NCBI RefSeq assembly: GCF_004010055.1
Contig: NZ_RQVT01000023.1
Coordinates: 1-55,263 of the forward strand
Source of the DNA: Psychroflexus aestuariivivens
GTDB lineage: Bacteria > Bacteroidota > Bacteroidia > Flavobacteriales > Flavobacteriaceae
Direction of reading: 5' to 3'
Length of the DNA: 55,263 nucleotides
Shown here in pieces: positions 26,379-35,034 of the stretch (within the stretch, counting starts at the first letter, position 1; every line of letters starts with the position of its first letter). The notes beneath the pieces were generated by a model, which was not told where the DNA came from, made no database searches, and saw nothing but the letters and a program-made list of their open reading frames with translations. A program made the position numbers and the translations under genes.

Positions 26379-27851
26379 ATGAGTAATTCTTCGAATGATT
26401 CTTCAGAAGTAAAAGCCAAAGAAAAAATTGAATTAACGATCTGGCAAGCTTTAATTCCAGTTTTAGCATTGATAGGAATGTTGGCCTATAATGTATTTGT
26501 TTATGGAGATAGTTCTTTAGAAGGCTCTAATCAATTTATTTTATTGATGGGAGCTGCTGTGGCTGCTGTGGTTGGAACTCTAAAGGGCGCAAAATTTGAA
26601 GTCATGATAGAAGATGTTGCTAAGAATATTAAAGCAACAGCAGAACCGATTCTTATTTTACTCATGGTGGGCGCTTTGGCAGGAACTTGGTTGTTAAGTG
26701 GCATTATACCAACTATGATTTATTATGGCTTACAAATTCTAAATCCAACAATATTTTTAGCTGCTTGCGTTATTATATGTTCCGTGATTTCTGTAGCCAC
26801 TGGAAGTAGTTGGACAACATCTGCGACAGTAGGTATTGCATTGATAGGTATTGCAGGAGCTTTGGGTGTGTCGGTTGCTATGACTGCAGGCGCAGTACTT
26901 TCGGGAGGCTACTTTGGAGATAAATTATCGCCCATGAGTGATACAACCAATTTAGCGCCAGCAATGGCGGGTACCGATTTATTTACTCACATTAGATACA
27001 TGACAATTACTACAGTTCCAACAATTATTATTACGCTTATTGTTTTTATAATTATTGGACTGAATTTGGATACTACTGGACAAACTAACCCTGAAGAAAT
27101 TTTAACTGCAATAGATGCTTCATTTAATATATCTCCGTGGTTATTTGTTGTACCAATTGTAGTCATAGTTTTAATTGTTAAAAAAACACCACCACTAATT
27201 GCTTTACTATTAGGAATTTTATTAGCAGCATTATCTGCACTTTTTTTTCAACCAGATTTGGTTCAAATGATAGGTGGAGGAGATGCTTTGACACTAGAAG
27301 TAGCATATCGCGGAATTATGGATGCTATTACTATAGATATTCAAGTGCCTACAGATAATGAGTCGTTATCAGATTTGTTTTCAGCTGGTGGAATGTACGG
27401 CATGTTAGGAACAATTTGGCTAATTATTTGTGCTATGGTTTTCGGAGGAATTATGGATGCTATCGGTGCATTAGAACGTATTAGTCAAGCTTTACTGAAT
27501 TTATTTCATTCAACGTTTGGGCTATTTTTCAGTACTGTTTCCAGTTGCTTGGCATTGAATCTGACTGCTTCAGATCAATATTTGGCAATTGTAGTTCCTG
27601 GCAAAATGTTTGCAAAAGCTTATGAAAAGAAAGGTCTAGCACCTGAGAATTTGAGCCGAACTTTGGAAGATTCAGGAACAGTAACATCGGTGCTAATTCC
27701 TTGGAACACCTGTGGTGCATATCACAGTGGCGTATTAGGTGTGCCGGTTGTAGATTATTTTTTCTATGCAATATTCAACTACCTAAGCCCATTTGTAACT
27801 TTATTTTTTGCGGCTTTCAATATTAAAATTAGACAACTTACTAAAAAGTAA
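26379..27851 (+). CDS. nhaC: Na+/H+ antiporter, NhaC family
   Basis: 490 aa with about 12 transmembrane segments. NhaC-family signatures are seen in VMIEDVAKNIKATAEPILIL, ATGSSWTTSATVGIALIGIA, the AVLSGGYFGDKLSPMSDTTN block (probable ion site) and, near the C-terminus, LNLTASDQYLAIVVPGKMF and SGTVTSVLIPWNTCGAYHSG. NhaC proteins exchange sodium for protons (some exchange malate/lactate). The call fits a sodium-based energy economy in a marine-type flavobacterium, which is inference. The bshB1 gene starts 5 nt after the stop, so the two are co-transcribed. Confidence 0.92.
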   Translation: MSNSSNDSSEVKAKEKIELTIWQALIPVLALIGMLAYNVFVYGDSSLEGSNQFILLMGAAVAAVVGTLKGAKFEVMIEDVAKNIKATAEPILILLMVGALAGTWLLSGIIPTMIYYGLQILNPTIFLAACVIICSVISVATGSSWTTSATVGIALIGIAGALGVSVAMTAGAVLSGGYFGDKLSPMSDTTNLAPAMAGTDLFTHIRYMTITTVPTIIITLIVFIIIGLNLDTTGQTNPEEILTAIDASFNISPWLFVVPIVVIVLIVKKTPPLIALLLGILLAALSALFFQPDLVQMIGGGDALTLEVAYRGIMDAITIDIQVPTDNESLSDLFSAGGMYGMLGTIWLIICAMVFGGIMDAIGALERISQALLNLFHSTFGLFFSTVSSCLALNLTASDQYLAIVVPGKMFAKAYEKKGLAPENLSRTLEDSGTVTSVLIPWNTCGAYHSGVLGVPVVDYFFYAIFNYLSPFVTLFFAAFNIKIRQLTKK

Positions 27852-27856
27852 TTTAT

Positions 27857-28573
27857 ATGAAATTAGATATTCTGGCAATTGGTGCACATCCAGATGATGT
27901 AGAACTCAGTTGTTCAGGGACTTTGGCTAAAGAAATTAGTCGCGGTAAAAAAGTGGGTATTCTTGATTTAACAAGAGGAGAACTTGGAACGCGTGGCACT
28001 GCTGAAACCAGAGATGCTGAAGCAAAATCTGCAGCTGAAATTCTTGGTGTTAGTGTTCGTAAAAATTTAGAATTCAGTGATGGTTTTTTTACAAATAATA
28101 CTGCGCATCAACTTGAAATTATTAAAGTAATTAGAAAATACAAACCAGAGATTGTGCTTTGCAATGCTATTCGCGACCGCCACATAGATCATGGAAAAGG
28201 CAGTCAGCTGGTGAGTGATGCATGTTTTCTGAGTGGATTACGAAAGATTGAAACCATTTGCCAAGGCAATGTTCAAAAAGAATGGCGCCCTAAACATGTT
28301 TATCATTATATTCAATGGTATGATATTGAACCAGATATTGTAGTGGATATTAGTGGCTTTATGGCTAAGAAAATTGAATCTGTACAAGCCTATAAAACTC
28401 AGTTTTATGATGAAAAAAATAAAGAACCTGACACACCGATTTCCAGTTCTAATTTTTTTGATAGTATAACTTATAGGGCTAGAAATTTAGGCCGTTTGAT
28501 AGGAACTGATTATGCCGAGGGTTTTACTGTAGAACGTCATCCGGCAGTAGATTCAATTTTTGATTTAATTTGA
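27857..28573 (+). CDS. bshB1: Bacillithiol biosynthesis deacetylase BshB1
   Basis: 238 aa, typical. It removes the acetyl group from GlcNAc-malate, the second step of bacillithiol synthesis. LmbE/PIG-L metal-site motifs are present: AIGAHPDDVELSCSGTLA (His11, Asp13/Asp14) and RDRHIDHGKGSQLVSDACFL. BshB1-specific blocks are LDLTRGELGTRGTAETRDAE, PKHVYHYIQWYDIEPDIVVD and the C-terminal NLGRLIGTDYAEGFTVERHP. It is cytosolic and sits directly behind the antiporter gene. bshA and bshC are not in the window. Confidence 0.95.
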   Translation: MKLDILAIGAHPDDVELSCSGTLAKEISRGKKVGILDLTRGELGTRGTAETRDAEAKSAAEILGVSVRKNLEFSDGFFTNNTAHQLEIIKVIRKYKPEIVLCNAIRDRHIDHGKGSQLVSDACFLSGLRKIETICQGNVQKEWRPKHVYHYIQWYDIEPDIVVDISGFMAKKIESVQAYKTQFYDEKNKEPDTPISSSNFFDSITYRARNLGRLIGTDYAEGFTVERHPAVDSIFDLI

Positions 28574-28582
28574 TAAAATATT

Positions 28583-28611
28583 TTGCAGAATGTAAATTTT
28601 AATTAAATTTG
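28583..28611 (+). promoter_or_regulatory. tRNA-His promoter
   Basis: TTG (28583-28585), 18 nt, TAAATTTG (28604-28611), then CA. The mature tRNA starts about 25 nt further on. Confidence 0.82.
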
Positions 28612-28635
28612 CACTCGCATTATCCAAATGCAAAC

Positions 28636-28710
28636 GGTGGATGTAGCTCAGTTGGTTAGAGCACTGGTTTGTGGTACCAGGGGTCGTGGGTTCGAGCCCC
28701 ATCTTCCACC
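28636..28710 (+). tRNA. tRNA-His (GTG anticodon)
   Basis: Full cloverleaf. G-1 is 28636 and pairs with C73 (28710), the tRNA-His identity pair. The acceptor arm is GTGGATG against CTTCCAC, with one U6-U67 mismatch. The D arm is GCTC/GAGC. The anticodon stem is CTGGT/ACCAG with GTG at 28671-28673, and the T arm is GTGGG/CCCAT with loop TTCGAGC. CCA is not encoded. Own promoter and terminator, so a single-gene unit. Confidence 0.97.
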
Positions 28711-28715
28711 CAAAA

Positions 28716-28747
28716 AAAAGCCTTTTCATTTCTGATAAGGCTTTTTT
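28716..28747 (+). terminator. tRNA-His terminator
   Basis: AAAAGCCTT (28716-28724) pairs with AAGGCTTTT (28737-28745), then T. Confidence 0.9.
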
Positions 28748-28775
28748 GTTTTCATTTTGTTTTGATTTCAATTGC

Positions 28776-30113
28776 TTACCTCATTATTTGACTAGGAAAT
28801 ACAACAACGCTTTCGTGTCCATTTTTGCCAACAGCAGCTATTCCAAAGTAAAAATTGTCTATAATTATACCTTCTAGAGTGATTTCATTTACATTTTCAA
28901 CATACTTGAAATGATCCCAAGTTGGAGAGGTTGTGTCTCTCCAATAAATTTTGTAGCCTTTTACATCATCGGTATTTTGGTGCTTCCATGCCAATTTCAC
29001 AGATGGTTCTACTATTCCTCCGATTTTCACATGAGTAGGAGCAGGTGGAGCCCAAGCCAAACTTGCTAATGAAATTGCATTGACAGCAGTCAACTTTTTA
29101 GTATAATCGAAATTTACGTATTCAATAACATCACCATATTCAATTCCATTTTCTGTTCTGATGTCTTGGTGTTGGCGATTGTAATTTTCATGAGCTTCCA
29201 TAATTCTAATTCCTGGGAAACCCAAATCATTGAAAGGTTTGTGATGTCCACCGCGACCAAAACGATCTAGCCTGTAAATCATTATTGGATTCATTTCTGG
29301 CATATAAGTTTCTGTGGTTTTATGAACATATCTAGCCAATTGTCTTGATTCACCATCGACTTCACCGCCGTAATAACGTTTCATTTGGCGTTCTTGATCA
29401 GTTTCGGTTGGGTTGTGAGCTTCACTGAAAATTCTAAAACTCCTGTTGTCAATTACACCGTCCAAACCTTCAATATTTCCAATCATATCATTATTCAAAA
29501 TTCCAATGATATTCCACTTGTTTTCCTTGGCATATTCAGCTAGAAATTGTCCGCCGAAAAGACCTTGCTCTTCACCGCTTAAACCAACATATAAAATGCT
29601 GTGGTCAAATTCATATTTACTTAAAACCCTAGCGGCTTCAATAGCACCAGCAATTCCGGTTGCATTATCATTCGCCCCTGGCGCATCGGTTTTGAAATCT
29701 TGTGTGTCTGAAGCACGAGAGTCAATATCACCACTCATAATAATGTATGAATTTGGATATTTTTTTCCTTTTTGAATTGCAACTACGTTTACAACATCTG
29801 CAGTTTTTGGTACGCGAGAACCCATTTTTGGCGTGACAGTTTTTGTTTGGTAAAAAACCTCTAAACAATCATCGCAAGATTTAGAAATATTGTCGAACTC
29901 ATTTTTAATCCAACGTCTTGCAGCTCCAATTCCACGCTTTTCACTTTCGGTTTCACTGAAGGTATTTCTTGTTCCGAAATCAACTAAATCTTGAACACTG
30001 TTTTCTAATTTTTCAGCAGAAATATCGTCTATTATGTTGTAAATTTTAGTGTCAATTTGTGCATAATTAAGTTGAAAAAAAAGGATTGTAATAAGGTAAA
30101 TAGAATGTTTCAT
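28776..30113 (-). CDS. Secreted M28-family zinc peptidase
   Basis: 445 aa. A signal peptide (1-18, ending LNYAQ) is followed by the M28 catalytic domain. Zinc ligands and catalytic residues lie in IIMSGDIDSRASD, DAPGANDNATGIAGAIEAAR, YVGLSGEEQGLFGGQFLAEY, LNNDMIGNIEG and the terminal ligand region GFPGIRIMEAHENY. The last 90 residues (PPAPTHVKIGGIVEPSVKLA, VKGYKIYWRDTTSPTW) look like a fibronectin-type-III-like beta domain. It is an exported aminopeptidase or carboxypeptidase; specificity cannot be told. No T9SS sorting domain is visible at the C-terminus. Single-gene unit. Confidence 0.92.
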   Translation of the reverse strand: MKHSIYLITILFFQLNYAQIDTKIYNIIDDISAEKLENSVQDLVDFGTRNTFSETESEKRGIGAARRWIKNEFDNISKSCDDCLEVFYQTKTVTPKMGSRVPKTADVVNVVAIQKGKKYPNSYIIMSGDIDSRASDTQDFKTDAPGANDNATGIAGAIEAARVLSKYEFDHSILYVGLSGEEQGLFGGQFLAEYAKENKWNIIGILNNDMIGNIEGLDGVIDNRSFRIFSEAHNPTETDQERQMKRYYGGEVDGESRQLARYVHKTTETYMPEMNPIMIYRLDRFGRGGHHKPFNDLGFPGIRIMEAHENYNRQHQDIRTENGIEYGDVIEYVNFDYTKKLTAVNAISLASLAWAPPAPTHVKIGGIVEPSVKLAWKHQNTDDVKGYKIYWRDTTSPTWDHFKYVENVNEITLEGIIIDNFYFGIAAVGKNGHESVVVFPSQIMR

Positions 30114-30234
30114 AATTTTTTTGATTTCAATTTACTAATAATTTTCGAAATGAATGAATCATCAATCAAAGTAGTGTAATAAAGCTCAGCTAGTTTAAAT
30201 TTTGTATTTTTTGGTTTACATTGAATTTAATTAT

Positions 30235-30255
30235 TTCTCAATCAAATGTTGAGAA
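30235..30255. repeat. Inverted repeat upstream of the lipoprotein gene
   Basis: TTCTCAA (30235-30241), 7 nt, TTGAGAA (30249-30255), 40 nt before the ATG at 30296. It is operator-like, but there is no further support. Confidence 0.35.
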
Positions 30256-30295
30256 TCTAATCAATTTATACTTATTTTACATTAAAATTTAACTT

Positions 30296-31474
30296 ATGAA
30301 GTATTTTTATTTAGCATTAATATTCTTGGGTCTTTTCGCTTGCCAATCGGTAAAAAGAACTACTAAAGCAATGAATTCTGGTAATTACATGGAGGCGATC
30401 AATATGTCAGTAAGCCAACTACAAAAGGGGAAAGATCGAAAAAAAAGTCCTGAATATGCAGATTTGCTTTACCGCTCTTATCAAAAAATGAAAGAAAGAG
30501 ATTTAGAGTTAATCACTTTTTTGAGAAAAGAAAATCTACAAGCAAACACCAAAGAAATTTTTGAATTATATAAACGTTTGGATCGAATTCAACAAAAAAT
30601 AAAACCCCTAACTCCTCTAGAGGATAAAAATGGAGATGAAATTGCTTTTAATTTTGAAGATTATTCAGATGTCATCATTCAGGAAAAAGAAAATTATGTA
30701 GATTACCTTTATAAGAATTCACTCGATTTCATTGAAAATGGTAATAAAACACAAAATAGAGTTGCTTTCAATTATTTGGAAGAAATTGAAAATTTAATGC
30801 CAGGTTATAAAAATATTAATGAACTCAAAAAGGAAGCTTTTTTCAATGGAACTGATTTTGTTATCGTTACCCTTCAGAATAACACAAACATGATCATTCC
30901 AGAGATGATGGAAGATCGTTTGCTGAACTTTGACACCTATGGTTTAGACGATTTTTGGACTGAATATCACGTTTCCGAACGCACAAATATTAATTACGAT
31001 TTTGCGGTAGATATTGAATTTATAAATATTGAATTTTCTCCAGAACGACTCGTAGAACGTGAAATTCCACTTGAAAGAGAAGTAAAGGACGGCTGGCAAT
31101 ATAAGAAAGATAGAAACGGGAATTTCATCTTAGATTCTGATGGTGAAAAAATTAAGGAAGATATTTATGTTAATGTAAGTGGAATTTTATATGAAACATT
31201 TCAAACAAAGTATGTTGATGTGCAGGCAAGAGTTGATTATTTCGATCTTATAACCAACCAAAAAATAAACTCATATCCTTTGGAAAGTCAATTTGTGTTT
31301 GAAAATAGATTTGCAAGCTTTAATGGCGATGATCGGGTTTTGGGTAAGGACGAAAAGTTTTTACTTACACAAAGACCAGTTGATTATCCTACAAATGAAC
31401 AAATGCTAACAGATGCTTCAGATGACATAAAATCTAAACTAAAATCTATACTAATTAGTCAAAACAGAAATTAG
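30296..31474 (+). CDS. Uncharacterised lipoprotein
   Basis: 392 aa. The N-terminus MKYFYLALIFLGLFACQSVK is a lipoprotein signal with Cys16. The next segment (TTKAMNSGNYMEAINMSVSQ, then KGKDRKKSPEYADLLYRSYQ) is TPR-like and helical. From about residue 190 the protein is beta-rich with many aromatic and acidic residues. I do not recognise a named family. The layout (lipobox, TPR-like helices, beta domain) suggests an outer-membrane or periplasmic assembly factor, but that is speculation. The stop shares 4 nt with the convergent mltF. Confidence 0.75.
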   Translation: MKYFYLALIFLGLFACQSVKRTTKAMNSGNYMEAINMSVSQLQKGKDRKKSPEYADLLYRSYQKMKERDLELITFLRKENLQANTKEIFELYKRLDRIQQKIKPLTPLEDKNGDEIAFNFEDYSDVIIQEKENYVDYLYKNSLDFIENGNKTQNRVAFNYLEEIENLMPGYKNINELKKEAFFNGTDFVIVTLQNNTNMIIPEMMEDRLLNFDTYGLDDFWTEYHVSERTNINYDFAVDIEFINIEFSPERLVEREIPLEREVKDGWQYKKDRNGNFILDSDGEKIKEDIYVNVSGILYETFQTKYVDVQARVDYFDLITNQKINSYPLESQFVFENRFASFNGDDRVLGKDEKFLLTQRPVDYPTNEQMLTDASDDIKSKLKSILISQNRN

Positions 31475-32895
31475 TATTCTATGAATTTTTGATAATGTTC
31501 GTATCTTTCGAATATTTCTCTAACGTAATTAAAAGGTTCTTGCCCGCGGACGTAGCCGTATTTAATCATTGGTTTATTGTAATGTTCGGGATAGCTTAAG
31601 TCAAGAAGAGATAATTCAACATTATCATCCCAAACCAACGGATTTAAACCTTGGTTCTTGGCTAATTTTTGGGCGTCTTTTACATGATACAGGCCACAAT
31701 TATAGGAAGCTAAGGCGAATTTAATTCTTTGAATAGAGTCTTTTACGTTCTTATGACTGTCTAGCATTTGCTTGAGATATTTGGTTCCACCACGCAAACT
31801 TTGGTTAGGATCACTTGGATTTACTACACCAAGTTCTTTTGCTGTAGCTGGCATAATCTGCATTAAACCTTGTGCACCTGCCCACGATTCTCTGTTGGGT
31901 TTGAATTGAGATTCTTGGTAAGCCACAGAAGCTACTAAACGCCAGTCCCAATCAATTTCACCAGCATATTTTTTAATAACTTTATCATAAGGGCTGATTA
32001 TATTTTTATTTAAACTATAAAATTCGCTTTTAACACGTGTTTTATACAAACGTTTATTTTTGAAATATTTATTGTAAATCACATGATAATCAGTTGTTTT
32101 TTTAGCCTTTTCAAGCCAGTGGTTTACTGCTGTTAGTAAGTTTGTATCTGCTTTTCTGACTGCCCAACCGATTCTTTGAGACAAGCTTAATGGTGTACTA
32201 ATATCTAAAATAGGATAATATGAAGAATTGATAAATGCAATATTTTCATCTGCAATAGTGTATTTTATCTCACCATCTACCACTTTTTTAATCACCTTAT
32301 CAGTAGATAAAGTTCCACGTAAAGTATCGATATGAATTGGACCACCTAATTCATCAGACAAGTTTTTGACTCTGGAGGCGTAGGATGAATTCTTTTTAAC
32401 AGAAATTGTATCGTTAATTAGCTCTACTGGGTTTGTTACAAGTTTTTCCCTAATTTGGTGAAGTTTCATTCGTCGCCAATTTTCTGGTTTCCGTTGAATC
32501 AAAACCTGATGAGATAAATACAATGGCATTGTAAAATTAATTTTCTTACTTCGTTCTTCAGTAATTGTATAGCCGTATGCTATCAAATCTCCTTTACCAT
32601 CACGAAGCAAATCAATCAGATTATTTTCATCTTTGGCGATGACCATTTCCAAATCAACATCCAGATCTTTAGCTAATCTTTGTAAAAGTTCATATTCAAA
32701 TCCCATCGGACGACCTTTATAGAGAAAGTAAGTCGTTCCAGAATATATGGTCAGCGCTCGAAGTGTTCCTTCTTCTTTTATTTCTTCTAAATCTCTGGAA
32801 AATTTATACTTTTTATTGTCGTCTGCTTCACTTTGGTTTTTATCACTCTGGCAAGCCATAAAAAGTACTAAGGAAAGTAAAAAAATCTTTTTCAT
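31471..32895 (-). CDS. mltF: Membrane-bound lytic murein transglycosylase F-like lipoprotein
   Basis: 474 aa with the MltF architecture. A lipoprotein signal (Cys15 in LFMACQSDK) is followed by a periplasmic solute-binding (SBP_bac_3) domain at about 40-270 (IYSGTTYFLYKGRPMGFEYE, KGDLIAYGYTITEERSKKIN). The C-terminal goose-lysozyme-like SLT domain spans about 300-450. The catalytic Glu is in VASVAYQESQFKP, with the conserved SWAGAQGLMQIMPATAKELG and the LASYNCGLYHVKDAQKLA block. It cleaves the MurNAc-GlcNAc bond to 1,6-anhydro products, and the binding domain probably senses muropeptides. Single gene. Confidence 0.93.
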   Translation of the reverse strand: MKKIFLLSLVLFMACQSDKNQSEADDNKKYKFSRDLEEIKEEGTLRALTIYSGTTYFLYKGRPMGFEYELLQRLAKDLDVDLEMVIAKDENNLIDLLRDGKGDLIAYGYTITEERSKKINFTMPLYLSHQVLIQRKPENWRRMKLHQIREKLVTNPVELINDTISVKKNSSYASRVKNLSDELGGPIHIDTLRGTLSTDKVIKKVVDGEIKYTIADENIAFINSSYYPILDISTPLSLSQRIGWAVRKADTNLLTAVNHWLEKAKKTTDYHVIYNKYFKNKRLYKTRVKSEFYSLNKNIISPYDKVIKKYAGEIDWDWRLVASVAYQESQFKPNRESWAGAQGLMQIMPATAKELGVVNPSDPNQSLRGGTKYLKQMLDSHKNVKDSIQRIKFALASYNCGLYHVKDAQKLAKNQGLNPLVWDDNVELSLLDLSYPEHYNKPMIKYGYVRGQEPFNYVREIFERYEHYQKFIEY

Positions 32896-32967
32896 AAATC
32901 CAAGTTTATACCACCAATATACTGATTATTGTTAAGCCGAGCTATTTTTCTTAAAATTAATCTAAAC

Positions 32968-32993
32968 AAAAAAAGCCAAATAATTTTGGCTTT
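32968..32993 (-). terminator. Terminator of the porX-to-acidic-protein operon
   Basis: AAAGCCAAA (32972-32980) pairs with TTTGGCTTT (32985-32993), with a minus-strand T run. Confidence 0.88.
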
Positions 32994-33021
32994 ATGTTTT
33001 AACTAATTGATAATGAAATTT

Positions 33022-33321
33022 CTAATCGTCATCATCATCTTCAGAATCGTCTTTTTGAGGTAAGTCTACAAAATTCATTTCCATTTCGTCTTCGTCATAG
33101 TCATCAACGTCAAATTTTGTCATGGTATCTTCTAATCTTGTACTGATTTTGACAAGATAAATTGTGTCCTCAGTTTTTACTTCTACGGCTTCTACGGTTT
33201 CATTTTTAAGATTTTTGAAAACCACAATATCTCGATCATCATAACCATCAGGATATTTCTGAACTAACATGGCGAGTATTTCCGGAGTCAACTTTTTGTA
33301 ATCAATAATAATTCGCTTCAT
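33022..33321 (-). CDS. Small acidic conserved flavobacterial protein
   Basis: 99 aa. A compact N-terminal domain (MKRIIIDYKKLTPEILAMLV, then DGYDDRDIVVFKN and the beta segment TVEAVEVKTEDTIYLVKIST) is followed by a strongly acidic tail ending in a run of Asp (DSEDDDDD). There is no signal peptide or membrane segment. I recognise it only as a conserved small protein of Flavobacteriia and cannot assign a function. It is the last gene of the five-gene minus-strand run, 60 nt after the DUF4258 gene and just before a terminator. Confidence 0.8.
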   Translation of the reverse strand: MKRIIIDYKKLTPEILAMLVQKYPDGYDDRDIVVFKNLKNETVEAVEVKTEDTIYLVKISTRLEDTMTKFDVDDYDEDEMEMNFVDLPQKDDSEDDDDD

Positions 33322-33381
33322 AAAACAATTTCAGTTTGATACTAACAAACATAGAAATAATGTTGTAAAAATAAAATAGAT

Positions 33382-33756
33382 TTATTCTAAATCGAAAACT
33401 TTTTTCAAACGTACTATAGAATCGCAGTTCTCGAAAATCATTCCTAACTTTTTAGATTTGTATTCACCTTCTATATGATAGATTTTACAAGGTTTTGCTT
33501 CAATATCGCTTTTTTTGAAATCAACATCACCGGTTTGTAAGATTTTTGAAATCGCTGAAGTATCAATTTTTTTGTTTTCAAAATAGCTTAGAGCCTCCTG
33601 GTTGACAACTCGTTCTTTTAATCTTATATTTTTAAGGACTCGTGCATCAAGACCCCAATCGCAAGAAGTTTTTTTGCCACCTAAAAAGAATAATAAAAGA
33701 ATTATACCAACGCCAAAACCTGTGAGGTAATAGCTAAGCCGATGAATAAATTTCAT
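33382..33756 (-). CDS. DUF4258 membrane-anchored protein
   Basis: 124 aa. An N-terminal transmembrane anchor (about 8-26, YYLTGFGVGIILLLFFLGG) is followed by a small extracytoplasmic domain of the DUF4258 type: WGLDARVLKNIRLKERVVN, TGDVDFKKSDIEAKPCKIYH, and the strand GEYKSKKLGMIFENCDSIVR. Three Cys (in SCDWG, KPCKI, FENCD) could be oxidised. The role is unknown. It starts 12 nt after ald, so it is translated in the same operon. Confidence 0.8.
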   Translation of the reverse strand: MKFIHRLSYYLTGFGVGIILLLFFLGGKKTSCDWGLDARVLKNIRLKERVVNQEALSYFENKKIDTSAISKILQTGDVDFKKSDIEAKPCKIYHIEGEYKSKKLGMIFENCDSIVRLKKVFDLE

Positions 33757-33768
33757 ATAAAATACTGA

Positions 33769-34974
33769 TTAAAAAATGAGTAAATTGGCATCTCTATAAG
33801 TCAAATCAAACCAATCTGCAACCGCTTTACTTGTTAAAATTCCATGGTAAAAATACAAACCATTGCGCAGACCAGCATCAATTCTTAATGTATTTTCTAA
33901 TCCACCTTCTTCACCGATATGTAGTAAATACGGTGTGAAAATATTACTGATTGATAATGATGCAGTTCTGGAATATCTAGACGGAATGTTTGGAACACAA
34001 TAATGAATTACACCATGTTTTTCTATTGTTGGATGATCGTGTGTTGTGATTACAGAACTTTCTATACAACCGCCCATATCGATGCTAACATCAACAATAA
34101 CGGCTCCTTTTTTCATTTTCTTAACCATTTCTTCTGTTACGATAACAGGAGAACGGTTTTTTCCTCTCACGGCACCAATCACAACATCAGCGCGTTTTAG
34201 AGCTTTCATAAGGTTTTTGAGTTGTAATGTTGAAGTGAACATTGCTTTGCCGACTTTGCTTTGAATATCACGCAATTTTGTGATAGAACTGTCAAAAATT
34301 TTGACACTTGCACCTAAACCTAGAGCGCTTCTAGCCGCAAATTCACCTACAGTTCCTGCGCCTAAAATTACAACTTCAACAGGAGGAACTCCACTAATAT
34401 TTCCAAACATTAGTCCATTGCCGCCAGACATATTTGATAATAATTCAGAAGCGATTAGTACAGATGAAGTTCCGGCAATTTCACTTAAAGTTTTTACTGC
34501 AGGATAACTTCCAAACTGATCTTTGATGAATTCAAAAGCTAATGCAGTAATGCGTTTGTCGGCTAATTTTTTGAAATAACTTTTTTGTCTGGTCTTCAAC
34601 TGAAGTGCAGAAATCAAAATCGATTGTGGATTCATCATTTCTAGCTCAGTTTCCGAAGGTGGTGCTACTTTAAGTACAATTGGGCAAGAAAAAACCTTAT
34701 CTGTGTCTTTAGTAATTTCTCCGCCAGCTTCACTATAATCTTTGTCGCTGAATTTTGCTTGAAGTCCGGCACCGCTCTCAATCAAAACCCGATGCCCGTT
34801 TGCGGTAAGTGCATTTACAGCATCTGGTGTAAGACAAACCCGTTTTTCCTGATAAGAAGTTTCTTTAGGCAAGCCGATGAAAAGCTGTCCTTTGGAACGT
34901 TTTATTTCCAGCATTTCTTCTTGCGGTAATAATTCTGAAGTGGTAAACGGAGATTTTGATGTGGACTGACTCAT
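33769..34974 (-). CDS. ald: Alanine dehydrogenase
   Basis: 401 aa, slightly longer than the common 370 because of an about 30-residue N-terminal tail (MSQSTSKSPFTTSELLPQEE). The N-terminal catalytic domain shows IGLPKETSYQEKRVCLTPDA and RVLIESGAGLQAKFSDKDY. The NAD site is VVILGAGTVGEFAARSALGL with the acidic VKIFDSS that favours NAD. Further blocks are DVVIGAVRGKNRSPVIVTEE and KGAVIVDVSIDMGGCIESS. It deaminates L-alanine to pyruvate reversibly. The related transhydrogenase alpha subunit is less likely given the length. It lies in the porX-tsaE run. Confidence 0.9.
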   Translation of the reverse strand: MSQSTSKSPFTTSELLPQEEMLEIKRSKGQLFIGLPKETSYQEKRVCLTPDAVNALTANGHRVLIESGAGLQAKFSDKDYSEAGGEITKDTDKVFSCPIVLKVAPPSETELEMMNPQSILISALQLKTRQKSYFKKLADKRITALAFEFIKDQFGSYPAVKTLSEIAGTSSVLIASELLSNMSGGNGLMFGNISGVPPVEVVILGAGTVGEFAARSALGLGASVKIFDSSITKLRDIQSKVGKAMFTSTLQLKNLMKALKRADVVIGAVRGKNRSPVIVTEEMVKKMKKGAVIVDVSIDMGGCIESSVITTHDHPTIEKHGVIHYCVPNIPSRYSRTASLSISNIFTPYLLHIGEEGGLENTLRIDAGLRNGLYFYHGILTSKAVADWFDLTYRDANLLIF

Positions 34975-35034
34975 TATTATTTTTAAGTGTAGCTAAAGTA
35001 ATTAAAATTAATTTGTTTTCTAAATTCAGCTGAT

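Noticed and set aside
28671-28877. Open frame over tRNA-His and its terminator
   Set aside because: It is an accidental frame through an RNA gene.
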